Shown one piece after another: positions 43,088-53,233 of a stretch of 64,000 nt of DNA (the first letter of the stretch is position 1; every line of letters begins with the position of its first letter). The stretch spans positions 204,717,826 through 204,781,825 of the forward strand of contig CM030366.1 of assembly GCA_017893485.1 (NCBI GenBank), written 5' to 3'. Under the pieces are notes generated by a model. It did no database searches, was not told the origin of the DNA, and saw only the letters and a list, made by a program, of their open reading frames with translations. Origin of the DNA: Hemerocallis citrina. Taxonomy: Eukaryota; Streptophyta; Magnoliopsida; Asparagales; Asphodelaceae. The position numbers and the translations under genes are program-made.

Positions 43088-43476
43088 GAAAATTTTGCCG
43101 AAATGCCCTCATTTTTGAAAATAATTAGCGACCTACCCTAGTTTCGAAAACATTTAGCGATTTGCCCTTGTCTGTGGCACGTCAACAACAAACGTTATTG
43201 GGAAAAACGGCATCAGCTATTTGTATGCCGTTATTCCCAATAACGGCATCTTCATTTGAAAAAATTTCTGTGCCGTTATTCCCAATAACGGCATTGCTTA
43301 TTTTTAGTATAGATCTCTAATGTATCAACATTGACTCGAGATTGGAAAGCAAAAAAGAAAAGAACTGATGCCGTTATTCTGAAGAACGGCATCGTTTATA
43401 CTAATGCCGTTTTTCAGAATAACGACATCAGTTCTTTTCTTTTTGCACAATTCCCTATAATCGAAAACCCCTCCTT
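43088..43476 (+). repeat. Left long TIR of the MULE
   Basis: Pairs with 50693-51076 in inverted orientation. It holds palindromes at about 43191-43213, 43225-43249, 43270-43294, 43367-43393 and 43404-43428. Its inner part borders the PMD gene promoter and 5' UTR. Confidence 0.9.
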
Positions 43477-43891
43477 CTTCCCCTCTTCACTTCGATTCGT
43501 TCCTTCAGAGTTTCCACACCGAAAACCCTAAACGCTCTAAAAAAAAATCCACAAGATCTTCGGTGTGTAATTGACTTCTATTTGGGAGTATACTCTTCAA
43601 TCCTTCATTCAGAGTTCCTTATCATTCCGAATCCGAAATCTTTGTAAGTAACCAAAAACCCTAATTTGTATTTTGTATAGTTGATTTTGACTGTTTTATT
43701 ATGTAGTATAGTACAAGTATTGTAGATTAGGGTTATTGAAGTAGTAATTTTGGAAGTATTGTTAGTGAAGTAGGGTTTACTAAATGTTGAATTTTTGAGA
43801 AGCACAAATTCTTAAATATTGAAGTACTTTATTTTGAAAATTTTTCTACTGAAAATGTTGTTGATTAGTGTTTGTTAATGTGTACAGGCCA

Positions 43892-45919
43892 ATGGATCCT
43901 GCACAACCATCTTCTTCGCATGGTGTTGGTGCTTCTTCTACTGCTTCATTTGGACCACGGGGACATCCGGGTCCATTAGATCCTACAGTTCTGTTTCTGC
44001 AAGAAGACCACAGATCCCAGGCCATTTGGACCAGGGATGTAGAGAAGATGAGTTTCAGGATGCACAAGATCATGCCTGTGATCACCCGTTGTATTGCTAT
44101 GGAAAATTATTTGGTTAGCAGTGGATTTAGCGGGATGTCAAAGCTAGCCAAAATAAAGTGTGATCACGCCCTACTTACCGCACTTGTAGAGCGATGGAGG
44201 CCGGAGACACACACCTTTCACTTACCGTGCGGTGAGATGACGGTCACCCTACAAGATGTAGAGGTGATTTCGCGTCTTCCAATTGATGGGGTGGCCGTCA
44301 CCGGCAATTTGATGTTTAACAAGGTTGCACTGGTGCGAGATTATTTGGGCTTGACGGTGCCTGAAGAGGACCACGGCATATGGGTTGGGGAATCCATTAG
44401 ACGTTCATTTCCCAGACGATAGTTTCACTAATCGAATGGCAGAAGTGCCGACGGACATCGAAATCCAGAACTATACGCGCGCATACCTACTGTCGATGAT
44501 TGGAGGGATTATATTCCCTAACTCTTCAGGTGACGTAGTCCACCTCATGTACCTTCCACTGATAGCTGACCTGCAGACAGCCAGCCAGTATAGTTGGGGA
44601 AGTGCGACTCTAGCCTCCCTTTACCGTGCACTCTGCAACTGTTCGATGGGGTCGATTCAAATGACCGGGCCGATGTCCATCTTTCAAATATGGTGTTGGG
44701 AAAGAATACACCTCGGCCGATCCCGTGTCACGGTACTATCAGAGAGTTGGAGAGTACTCCAGGATAATCCCGTGATGAGAGCTCCTCTCGGTGCCTACTG
44801 GGCGGGGAAGCGTACGTGGAGGGATAACCCACGTGGTGTCCTAACCTATTATAGGGATGAACTAGATCAGTTGAGGGAAGAGCTCGTCAATTGGACCCCG
44901 TACACAGATGATCGGCTGCAACGTCTACCACCGATTTGCACTGCCAATGCACAGTTGTGGTTGACCCTAGCTCCACTAGTGAACTTCTCAGTTGTGGAGT
45001 TTTATTACCCCGGCCATGTTCTTCGCCAATTCAATGCACAACAATCCGTCCCCGTGAACTCATTATACGATCGTAGACTACACAACATCATGGGCCAAGA
45101 TCGTTTACCGAACATGGATTGGGCCGATCACCACCGCGCTTATGTAGGAGCATGGAATGAGCGGAGGTATGAGTTGGTAGTTGAGGGTATTGAACGTCCG
45201 TATGACGGATCAATGCATACAGCTTATATGGCCTGGTACCGTCGCATAACTAGACTGTATATCGCGCCAAAAATGGATTTTCTAGCGGGTATCCAACAAC
45301 CGATACCCGCGCCCCAGGTTGAACCACCACCGGCATTTTCATCATCACAACCGATGTATCAACCGAAAGCTTCATCATACCGTATAATGGTAAATTAGTT
45401 TGTTTGTTGAATTTCAATTATTTCGATTAATTTTACTTATGCATCTTTACTTACAACATATATGGTTTACTATTATAGATCGAAAGCACATGGGATATGG
45501 CTAGAAAATGTGCGAATGTCTTGAAGAGCAATGCCAATAAGGCATGCAAAGAATTGGCACGAGACCTCCTATGCAATTGTCGTACCTCTCTTGAAGAGGT
45601 TGGAGATGGTCCTCGTTTCAATGAACTAGTGCGGTCAACCGAAGGGCAACGCCAACAAGAACGGCCTACCGCTAGCCAAGCTACACCTCCACCACAACAA
45701 GCATTGGAATTGGGAAATCCATCACGTCATCGAAGATCCAAGTCCGTTCGTGACCCTCCACCGCAAAGCGGATTGGCAAATCCGGAGATTGAAGAAGGAG
45801 GAGATGACGAAGAAGAAGGAGCTGGTCCAAGTGGACCCCCAACGCAAGAGCAACGGGAACGTAGGCGGAAAGTCCCGGTTCGAAGGAGAAGAGCACCCCA
45901 ACACTTCACACCGAGTTAA
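43892..45919 (+). CDS. Plant mobile domain (PMD, MAIN/MAIL1-like) protein carried by the MULE
   Basis: Coding exons 43892-45389 and 45479-45919, joined at a GT-AG intron (45390-45478). A 5' UTR intron ends with TGTACAG just before the ATG at 43892. Domain features: DHALLTALVERWRPETHTFH, LQDVEVISRLPIDG, then YTRAYLLSMIGGIIFP, VHLMYLPLIADL, YSWGSATLASLYRALC and MDWADHHRAYVGAWN, the order seen in PMD (PF10536) proteins. The C-terminus is basic and Pro/Gln-rich with an acidic patch. One extra C in the CCC at 44411-44413 shifts the frame between RRSF and PDDSF; without it the ORF is 645 residues with phases intact. PMD proteins occur both in plant transposons and as host proteins (MAIN, MAIL1) involved in silencing. 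The molecular activity is unknown. Confidence 0.85.
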
Positions 45920-46029
45920 TTGGAAGCAATATTTATGTTTTAATGGTTTTTTTTGTAATACAACACTTTCTTTAGTATTACACTTTATTTTGTATTACAA
46001 TTGCATTTTGAAGTATGTCAACCATGGAT

Positions 46030-46860
46030 GAATTTGAAGTATGTGCACTTTCTTGATTTTGAAGTCTGTGCATGTTTTGTGCAGGTTTATGTTCAATGAA
46101 GAAGTTTGGAAGTATCATGTTATGTGCATGTTTGTGCAGAATTTGTGCAGGTGGAAGTATCATGTTTTGTGCAGGTTTGTGCAGATTTTGAAGTCTGTGC
46201 ATGTTATGCATGTTTTGTGCAGGTTTTCTTTCAATGAGGAAGTATGTGCACTTTCTTGATTTTGAAGTATCTTCAATGAAGTTTTGAAGTTATATGTGCA
46301 TATAGTGAGTTGAATATGCAGAAGTTTGGAAGTATTATATTTTGAAGTTTTGATGTATCATATGGTGAGTTGTTTTGCAGTATCGTATGTTTAATTTTGA
46401 AGTTTGGAAGTATCATATTTTGAAGTTTTGCAGAAGTTTGGAAGTATCATATTTTGAAGTGTTGAAGTTATATGTGCATATAGTGAGTTGTTTAATCTGT
46501 GTAGGTCTGTGAGTTATATGTGCATATTTTGTTTAATCTGGATATGATACTTCTCTGAAGTTGTTTTGAAGTGGTTTTGAAAGTTGGTTTGAGCAAAGTT
46601 ATTTTGAATCTCTACATGTATGTGAAGGTTTGAGCATGTATATGTTTGTGAAGTTGGTTATTTTGCAGTTGGTTGAGTTGAATTGAGTTGAAATTAGATG
46701 TATCTGTGAATTCAGTTGAGTAAATTGTGAATGAAGTTGATGTATCTGTGAATTGAGTTGAATAAAATTGAGTTGAGTAAAATTGAGTTAAATGAATTTT
46801 AATCTGTGAATTGAGTTGAGTAAATTGAGTTGAATTGAGTTGATTGAAGTTTGATCCTGT
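46030..46860. repeat. Degenerate short repeats downstream of the PMD gene
   Basis: Irregular repeats of TTTGAAGTATGTGCA, GAAGTTTGGAAGTATCAT and TTTGTGCAGGTTTG (46.03-46.5 kb), then TGAATTGAGTTGAGTAAA-type repeats (46.68-46.86 kb). Non-coding; between two convergent genes. Confidence 0.75.
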
Positions 46861-46990
46861 GTATGTCTGTTAAGTAAAAAAAAAAGAACAAAGCTATGCC
46901 GTTATTCGCAATAACGGCATATTAATCCTGTAACGTTATTGCGAATAACGGCAACTTCATATATGGAATATTAGAAAATTTGTAGTTTGC

Positions 46991-47530
46991 TGCCAAATTC
47001 CTATCTCCACAGTCGTCTTTGAGAGTAACGGCATAGATCAAAGATGTCGTTATTCTCAATAACGACATCTTTTAACTATGCCGTTATTCTCAAGAACGGC
47101 ATCAGTTATACTAAAAAATAACTGAATTTGAGTATTCTGCCAAATTCCTGTCTCCACAGTCGTCTTTGAGAGTAACGGCATAGATCAAAGATGTCGTTAT
47201 TCTCAATAACGGCATCTTTTAACTATGCCGTTATTCTCAAGAACGGCATCAGTTATACTCAACAATAACTGAATTTGAGTATCCTGCCAAATTCCTGTCT
47301 CCACAGTCGTCTTTGAGAGTAACGGCATAGATCAAAGATGTTGTTATTCTCAATAACGACATCTTTTAACTATGCCGTTATTCTCAAGAACGGCATCAGT
47401 TATACTCAAAATCTCAACATTTGAGTATTCTGCCAAACTTTCTGTCTCCACAGTCGTCTTTGAGAGTAACGGCATAGATCAAAGATGCCGTTATTCTTAA
47501 TAACGGCATCTGTTAAATGAACAGTTGTGC
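46991..47530. repeat. 147-bp-period tandem array of palindromes between the MULE genes
   Basis: Four units starting at TGCCAAATTCCTGTCTCC-type words at 46991, 47138, 47285 and 47431 (steps 147, 147 and 146 bp). Each full unit has one half-site (GAGTAACGGCAT) and two palindromes (GATGTCGTTATTCTC and TATGCCGTTATTCTC with their complements). The last unit is partial. Two more palindromes precede the array (46896-46920, 46931-46953). Confidence 0.9.
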
Positions 47531-47724
47531 ATGTTTCTATGCATGTTTTGTCCTGTTTTATTATAAACAACAAATTTAACTATGTCCACCATTGATTAAA
47601 ACCACAGATCTCATTCCAAATAATTTAAACGTAAATTACTCAACATTCAGAAACAACTTTAAAATATCGTACTAACACTTACAAAGGAAAACATTTAACT
47701 AACATCTAATAACTAGGAAAATAT

Positions 47725-50380
47725 TCAAGTGCGGGTAGATTGTGAAGTCCCCACACTTTGTACATTCTTACAACTGCGTCTATTATGTCCGCTCACACCA
47801 CATTTTGAACATACTTTTCCACTACTCTCACCTTCTCGAGCGTCCATGTCATTGCGGATACGAGTACTCTTAGGCCTCCCCTTGACCCGACGAAGACTAG
47901 GATCAACTATTAGTACCGGTGTGCTTTGGGTTGGCCAATAAGATTCGTCTGGGATAGAATTGAAAGATGGTGCCCATGTTTTTGCTAACGAATCTGTAGA
48001 GTAGAAAGGATCTATGTACGGTTGATAATCAAGCGTCCGGGAAGCACATGCCGCTAACACATGAGAGCATGGAACGTGGAACAATTGAAATTTCCCACAT
48101 GTACAAGTTCGGCCTTCTAGGTCCACCGTATGCCAATGCCCACCCTTTTGATATCCACCGTCCATTCTAATGCCCGTTTTCACCCCAAAGACACCATCGC
48201 GATTATTGAACATTATGGCCTCATGTAAATTGGATTTTTCACGCCGGACATCAATAAGATCCTGAATCCGGGGTGCCCATAGTTTACCTTCAGCGATAAG
48301 TGTCTGCGCGGCCTCACGGCGGTCGGTGAAATACATGTTGAGACGGAAAAATATCTGTTCTACAATTGCGGTGACAGGTAAGCTACGAACACCTTTTAGA
48401 ACCGAGTTGAAAACTTCGGACAGATTTGTTGTCATAATACCATATCTACGCCCACCATCAGCAGTAAGTGCCCACTTTTCAATTGCTTTTTCCTTAACCC
48501 AATTAGCCGCATCAACATTGCTAGCTTCAAGTTGTGCCATCTTTTCCTCGTACTTTTTTCCACTGATTTTGACAAGCAATTACCTTTAATTTATTCATCA
48601 AAAATTTCGAACCAAATTTTTTATGAAAATTGCTAGCAAAATGCCGCATACAATACCGATGATATGCAAATGGTTCCCTCCACGTGCCAAACTCATTTTC
48701 CATTGCTGATAAAATACCGGCATGTCGGTCCGAAATGACGCAAAAACCTTCACGATCTGTCACATACCACAGAATACAGTTCATGAACCATGTCCACGTT
48801 TCTATACTTTCACCTTCAACAAGTGCAAAGGCAAACGGAAACAACCTCCCGTTTGCGTCTGGTGAAACCGCAATCAACAAACAGCCTTTGTATTTTCCGT
48901 ACAAGTGAGTACCGTCTACACTTATAACTGGTCTACATGATTTGAATCCTTCGATCGAAGGACCGAATGACCAAAAAACACCCTTAAATGTTTCTATACC
49001 CGGCCCAGTCGTGGTCTTCGCCCACTGTACAGCCGTACCCGGATTTGAAGCTTGAATTGCATTGAGTAGGTATGGTAATTTAGTGTACGCTGTTTCAAAA
49101 GAACCATATAGTTTCTCAATTGCTTTATGTTTTGCCTTCCAAGCTTTCCAATATGATATTGTGTATTGGAGCCTACCCTTCACCTGCCCAATTATGGCTC
49201 TTGGTGTTATTGAGAGTTGTTCCTTCAGAGTATCTATTATCAGCATCGATACGACCGTCGAGTCAATTTTGCTGTGATCCTGAGTCAATGTAGGATTCAC
49301 ACATGTGTGTACACCTTCAAGTTGTTTCACCACAAAATAATCACGACCTTTGGGAACAATTGCACGCAAGCGCCATGGACAACCAACTACATTTTGAAGT
49401 GATGGATTTTCTGCAATCTGCTCGGCTGAATGGTTGATGGGCGCGTATTTACATTTCACATGGTACAGACAACGATCTGATTTTACCGTCACGAATTCCC
49501 TGTGGTTCTTCACGGCATACATCTTTACTTGATGTTGTAGAGCATCTTTGGATGGAAATCTTTGACCAATGAAGAGTTCATCCAAGTTGGAAGACCCAAT
49601 GGAAGACTGGCCATGTTCATGTACGGTGGCACGGGACATCCATTCGCTTGATTGCGATCCACGCATAGCTGGACTTGTGTCCTGACTTGGCAACACGCAG
49701 GCATTGTTAACCGGCACATGAACATTGGCATCAACAACTGGAGCTTCAAGGGCGATCTCCTCATCATCATCCTCGAGACCGCGTACCTCATCTTCTTCCT
49801 CTTCTACCAAGTCGTTATTTACAACGGCATTGTCAAAGTCTTCCAAAGCAATGCCAGCTACCAAAAAATTTTGTGGCAATGGGGTCGGATGTACCTGCTC
49901 GTATTCGGAGGAAACAGGTACTGTTGGAGATGTGTTAGTATCTCCAACAGTATTTGAAATCCTTGCGTGTGACTCTTCAGATGGTCTCAAAATCCTAGTT
50001 GGCCTTGGACCTTCGATAACAACTCTTGTAGTATTTGGAAGCCTCGTTTGATCAATATATAACTCAACTATATTCCAACTACAACTTGGATGAAGTGTCC
50101 TAAGCAAGACAGACCTCAGAGAACTGTCACTGTCTATGGGTACCAACATGAAGTACTGCCCATCCCCTTTACCAGCAGAATAACGGGCTCTCAATTTCAG
50201 ACTCATTTCACTTCTGTCCCAATTGGTTACTTCATATATCTTATCTATTAATTCTGAGTAACCAAAATTGGGGGTAGCCCAAATAATTACCGGATCAATA
50301 TCACTATAAGAATATCCAATTTTTGGATCCTTAATTACTTCACCCCCATAATATAACCAAATAGAGATATCAAATTCCAT
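47725..50380 (-). CDS. MURA-type MULE transposase (DBD, MULE DDE, SWIM, CCHC zinc knuckle)
   Basis: Starts at ATG 50380. Domains in order: N-terminal region of about 110 residues (VEFDI-type start, FMLVPIDSDSSL), acidic linker, MuDR-like DNA-binding domain (LFIGQRFPSKDALQHQVKMY ... CPWRLRAIVPKG), MULE catalytic domain with VISVDGTHLYGKYKG (first Asp) and VISDRHAGILSA (second Asp), FAYHRYCMRHFASNF, then SWIM zinc finger CTCGKFQLFHVPCSHV and CCHC knuckle CSKCGVSGHNRRSC. The TGG-AAAAAA-GTA run (six A at 48554-48559) shifts the frame between NQW and KKYEEKMAQLEASN; with five A the frame is open for 884 residues. No intron is needed. It cuts and pastes elements sharing its TIRs. Everything else is intact, so this may be an active or recently active copy. 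Confidence 0.92.
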
Positions 50381-50692
50381 ACCTATGCATAAAAATTAAA
50401 ACATATTCAAGTCATTCACTACTCAAAATAAACAAAACATTGAAATAAAAATCAAACATAAGGTTAATATGATAATACCTTTCAAATTATACCAAAAAAA
50501 CCACCGGCAAAAATTTCGTTGTTGAGGAAGACTGAAAATGAGAGTGGGAGTGAGGAGGTAGGATGTATGGAATTTTATAGGACTCAAATGGTTGAAATTT
50601 TTTGATTATGAGATCTAGGGTTTGTGGGTAAAAGGGGTGATGTGAGGGAGATGCGTTTTACGAATCAGAAGGGGAAGAAAAGGGGTTTTGAA

Positions 50693-51076
50693 GGGGTTTT
50701 CGATTATAGGGAGTTGTGCAAAAAGAAAAGAACTGATGCCGTTATTCTGAAAAACGGCATCAGTATAAACGATGCCGTTCTCCAGAATAACGGCATCAGT
50801 TCATTTCTTTTTTGCTTTTCAATCTCGAGTCAATATTGATACATTAGAGATCTATACTAAAAATAAGCAATGCCGTTATTGGGAATAACGGCAAGGAAAT
50901 TTTTTCAAATGAAGATGCCGTTATTGAGAATAACGGCATACAAATAGCTGATGCCGTTTTTCCCAATAACGTTTGTTGCTGACGTGTCACAAACAAGGAC
51001 AAAACGCTAAATGTTTTCGAAACTAGGGTAGGTCGCTAATTATTTTAAAAAAAAATGGCATTTCGGCAAAATTTTC
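50693..51076 (-). repeat. Right long TIR of the MULE
   Basis: Inverted copy of the left TIR with scattered differences. Palindromes at about 50735-50761, 50771-50797, 50870-50893, 50915-50939 and 50951-50973. It lies upstream of the transposase start (50380), so it likely contains its promoter. Confidence 0.9.
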
Positions 51077-51480
51077 AGATAACTGTGATTATTGCAACTC
51101 CATTATAATAGAGTTAATTTCAGTTAGCCTGCAAAAAACACCGAAAGTTAATAGAGTTGAGTTAACTTTTTAAATGTAAACAGAGGTGTCATGACTAAAG
51201 TTAGCAAATCACTAACTCCACTTATAAATAAGCGTACTTGTCTAACCCTGCTTCCATGCACATAAGTTAGTTATCTCAGCTACTATAACTCGAGAATTAG
51301 AGTTATGTAATTTGTAGTCAAATCAACTAAATTAATTTAATCTCAACCACACATTTTTTAGTGAGAGTTTTATAAACCATTCATTTCTAAATAATTAATT
51401 ATCCTCAAATATTAAATTTATTTACGACATAATTATTTACGGAAATGTTATTTATATAAGAGATTTACAGTAAATAATTA
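51077..51480. other. Helitron 5' remnant, then AT-rich spacer
   Basis: 51077-51114 looks like the other half of the Helitron interrupted by the MULE. The rest has no recognised feature. Confidence 0.45.
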
Positions 51481-51504
51481 TGTCGTAAGAGGCTCTTTAG
51501 AAAA

Positions 51505-52395
51505 TAAATTTAACCGAACCAATCCAACCCTAACCGACCGGTTTTTAACCGAACCAACTGGGGGTTTGGATTGGATCGGTTCTTGATCTTCAATAACCAA
51601 TTGGACCGGTTCGGTTGTTGGATGAGGCTTTCAAATAACCGATGAAACTGAACCGACCACACCTCTATAAAAAATATGTTCTACCTTTAATTTCTTGAAT
51701 ATACAAATAGTCATTTCTCATTTTTCTTGAGATACAAACAGTCTTTTTAAATTTTTTAATACAAACCGAGCAGTTGTTCTACCTATGTTTTGGTTCTCCA
51801 TAATTCTATGTGTTATGTTGTTGAGAAATGCTTGATTTACAGTGTGACCCAGCTTAATAGAATCATAAAGTTGATGTAACATTTAGTAATTACTTTAATC
51901 AAGTCAAGCAGAAATTATTTTCTAAATCTTTTTTTATTGCACCTGAAATTCAATTAGCTATGGTTATTGATGTTTCTTTTATGATAATAAACTAAGATTA
52001 CAGAAGTATGCAAGTGAAAAATCAGTTTATCTCACTCATTTAAATGTCATCATCTCAAACGATTAGTGCAAAATTCATTAACAACTTGTGGTTTTATGAA
52101 TCTTCTTTTTAAATTCATTTCTGAATAACAAATAGCAGGTTGTTTCTTAAGTTTGATTGAAGTTGATCTTTTAAATTTCAACAAAATTATGAATGATGTT
52201 GAAGGTGAAAAGTAGCACGCCAAACCGACCATCCAATCCAATCCAAACCAAGCTTAATCGGCTTGGATGGAAACCGATCCAATTAAGGTTCGGATTGGTT
52301 GCGGATGAGAAAATTAAAAAACCGATCTTCTTTGGATCGGTGGTGGATGGTCCATATTAGGTCGGATACCGACCGATGCCCACCCCTAATGGGCC
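51505..52395. mobile_element. hAT-like non-autonomous element (boundaries uncertain)
   Basis: Right end reads, on the minus strand, TTAGGGGTGGGCATCGGTCGG, a typical hAT-type terminus. Both flanks (51.50-51.66 and 52.20-52.39 kb) are full of CCGAACC / CCGATCC words arranged as subterminal inverted repeats. No transposase coding. A left end matching the right was not located. Confidence 0.45.
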
Positions 52396-52622
52396 CTATC
52401 CAAAGGTCTTTATAGACCTGAGGATAAGTTGATGAACCCAGAGCCATAAAGACCTCACACAAAACAGCCTTACTCCTGTGGCACTCTAAGAACAGATGAA
52501 TCTTAGATTCCAAGTGACAATTGCAAAATCCGCAATTAGTAGCGATATGTGGTTGTCTTTTTACCAGGTTCTCTCCAGTTAAAATTGCGTCATTGAAAAC
52601 TAACCAAAGGAAAACTCTTCTT
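52396..52622 (-). pseudogene. LINE fragment: reverse-transcriptase zinc-binding domain
   Basis: Minus-strand frame reads RVFLWLVFNDAILTGENLVK followed by CGFCNCHLESKIHLFLECH. This is the zf-RVT signature (W-x-n-T-x-x-N-L, C-x2-C, E-S-x-x-H-L-F-x-x-C) of plant LINE ORF2. It runs off into the hAT-like element at its 3' side. The start in the published-type frame is missing; only this domain remains. Confidence 0.8.
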
Positions 52623-52990
52623 CATACATGTTAACCTGCACCAAAAAATTCAAGAGTCAGGGTGAAGCCCCGTAGGCAGCTGCGAAAAAATGTTTGCGCA
52701 ACCAAACTCCATACAGTTTCACATACTTGATACTTTTACGATCATGTTCACTGATTTTACTTGACAATATATTCTCATGTATGCGTTCATGCTGCAAATA
52801 AAGCTGGGAAGATTTACTTGTTAGCATAAGCCAAATGAAAGAGGAGAAACACATTCATGCAGCAGACTAAAGAAGTTAACAGTCATATGTCTGCTACAAT
52901 GGAGAAAATACCACCAGATGAGAATTATCCAAGTCATAATCTGCAACAATAAAATTATTCACCACTGAACTTTTACCAAGATTCACAATA
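52623..52990 (-). repeat. Inverted duplicate of 16710-17091
   Basis: Same block as at 16.7 kb in opposite orientation, diverged by substitutions and small indels. Here it lies between the LINE fragment and the 3' side of the SDH7-like gene. The minus strand reads FPVIVNLGKSSVVNNFIVAD before a stop shared by both copies. Confidence 0.75.
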
Positions 52991-53233
52991 ACTGGAAAGC
53001 AAAATCTCCACAAACTGAAAATTTGTGATTGCCAATATGGTCCTTATTATAGTTGTTAAAAATTAGTTTTGCTGGTAAATACCCAAATAACAAAAAGCTG
53101 CAACTTTCTTTCTACATCAGAATGACGAAGGCCTTCTAGGAAAGAGAATTGGAGGAAGCTTGTTTGAAAGGGTACAAAATATGCTCACACATTTTTTTAT
53201 TAAACATCGGTCTAATTTCTGTCAATTTTGCCT

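Larger units (their letters stand above)
43088..51076. mobile_element. Large Mutator-like element (MULE) with PMD and transposase genes
   Basis: A 7,989 bp element with long terminal inverted repeats (about 43088-43476 and 50693-51076) starting GAAAATTTTGCCGAAATGCC. It carries two convergent genes: a plant-mobile-domain protein (plus, 43.89-45.92 kb) and a MURA-type transposase (minus, 47.73-50.38 kb). Nineteen imperfect palindromes with arms ATGCCGTTATT / AATAACGGCAT occur: five in each TIR and nine between the genes. Each gene has only one single-base insertion, so it may be potentially autonomous. No clear 9-11 bp target duplication was found (AAAAAAAAT left, AGATAACTG right). It appears to sit inside a Helitron. 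Confidence 0.9.

Noticed and set aside
46991..47530. CRISPR-like array of palindromic repeats
   Set aside because: Spacers are themselves repeated at 147 bp; located inside a plant MULE.
48554..48559. Programmed ribosomal frameshift in MURA at the A run
   Set aside because: The needed shift is +1, not the -1 typical of A-AAA-AAG sites, and three other genes show the same kind of single extra base, so sequencing error is the simpler reading.
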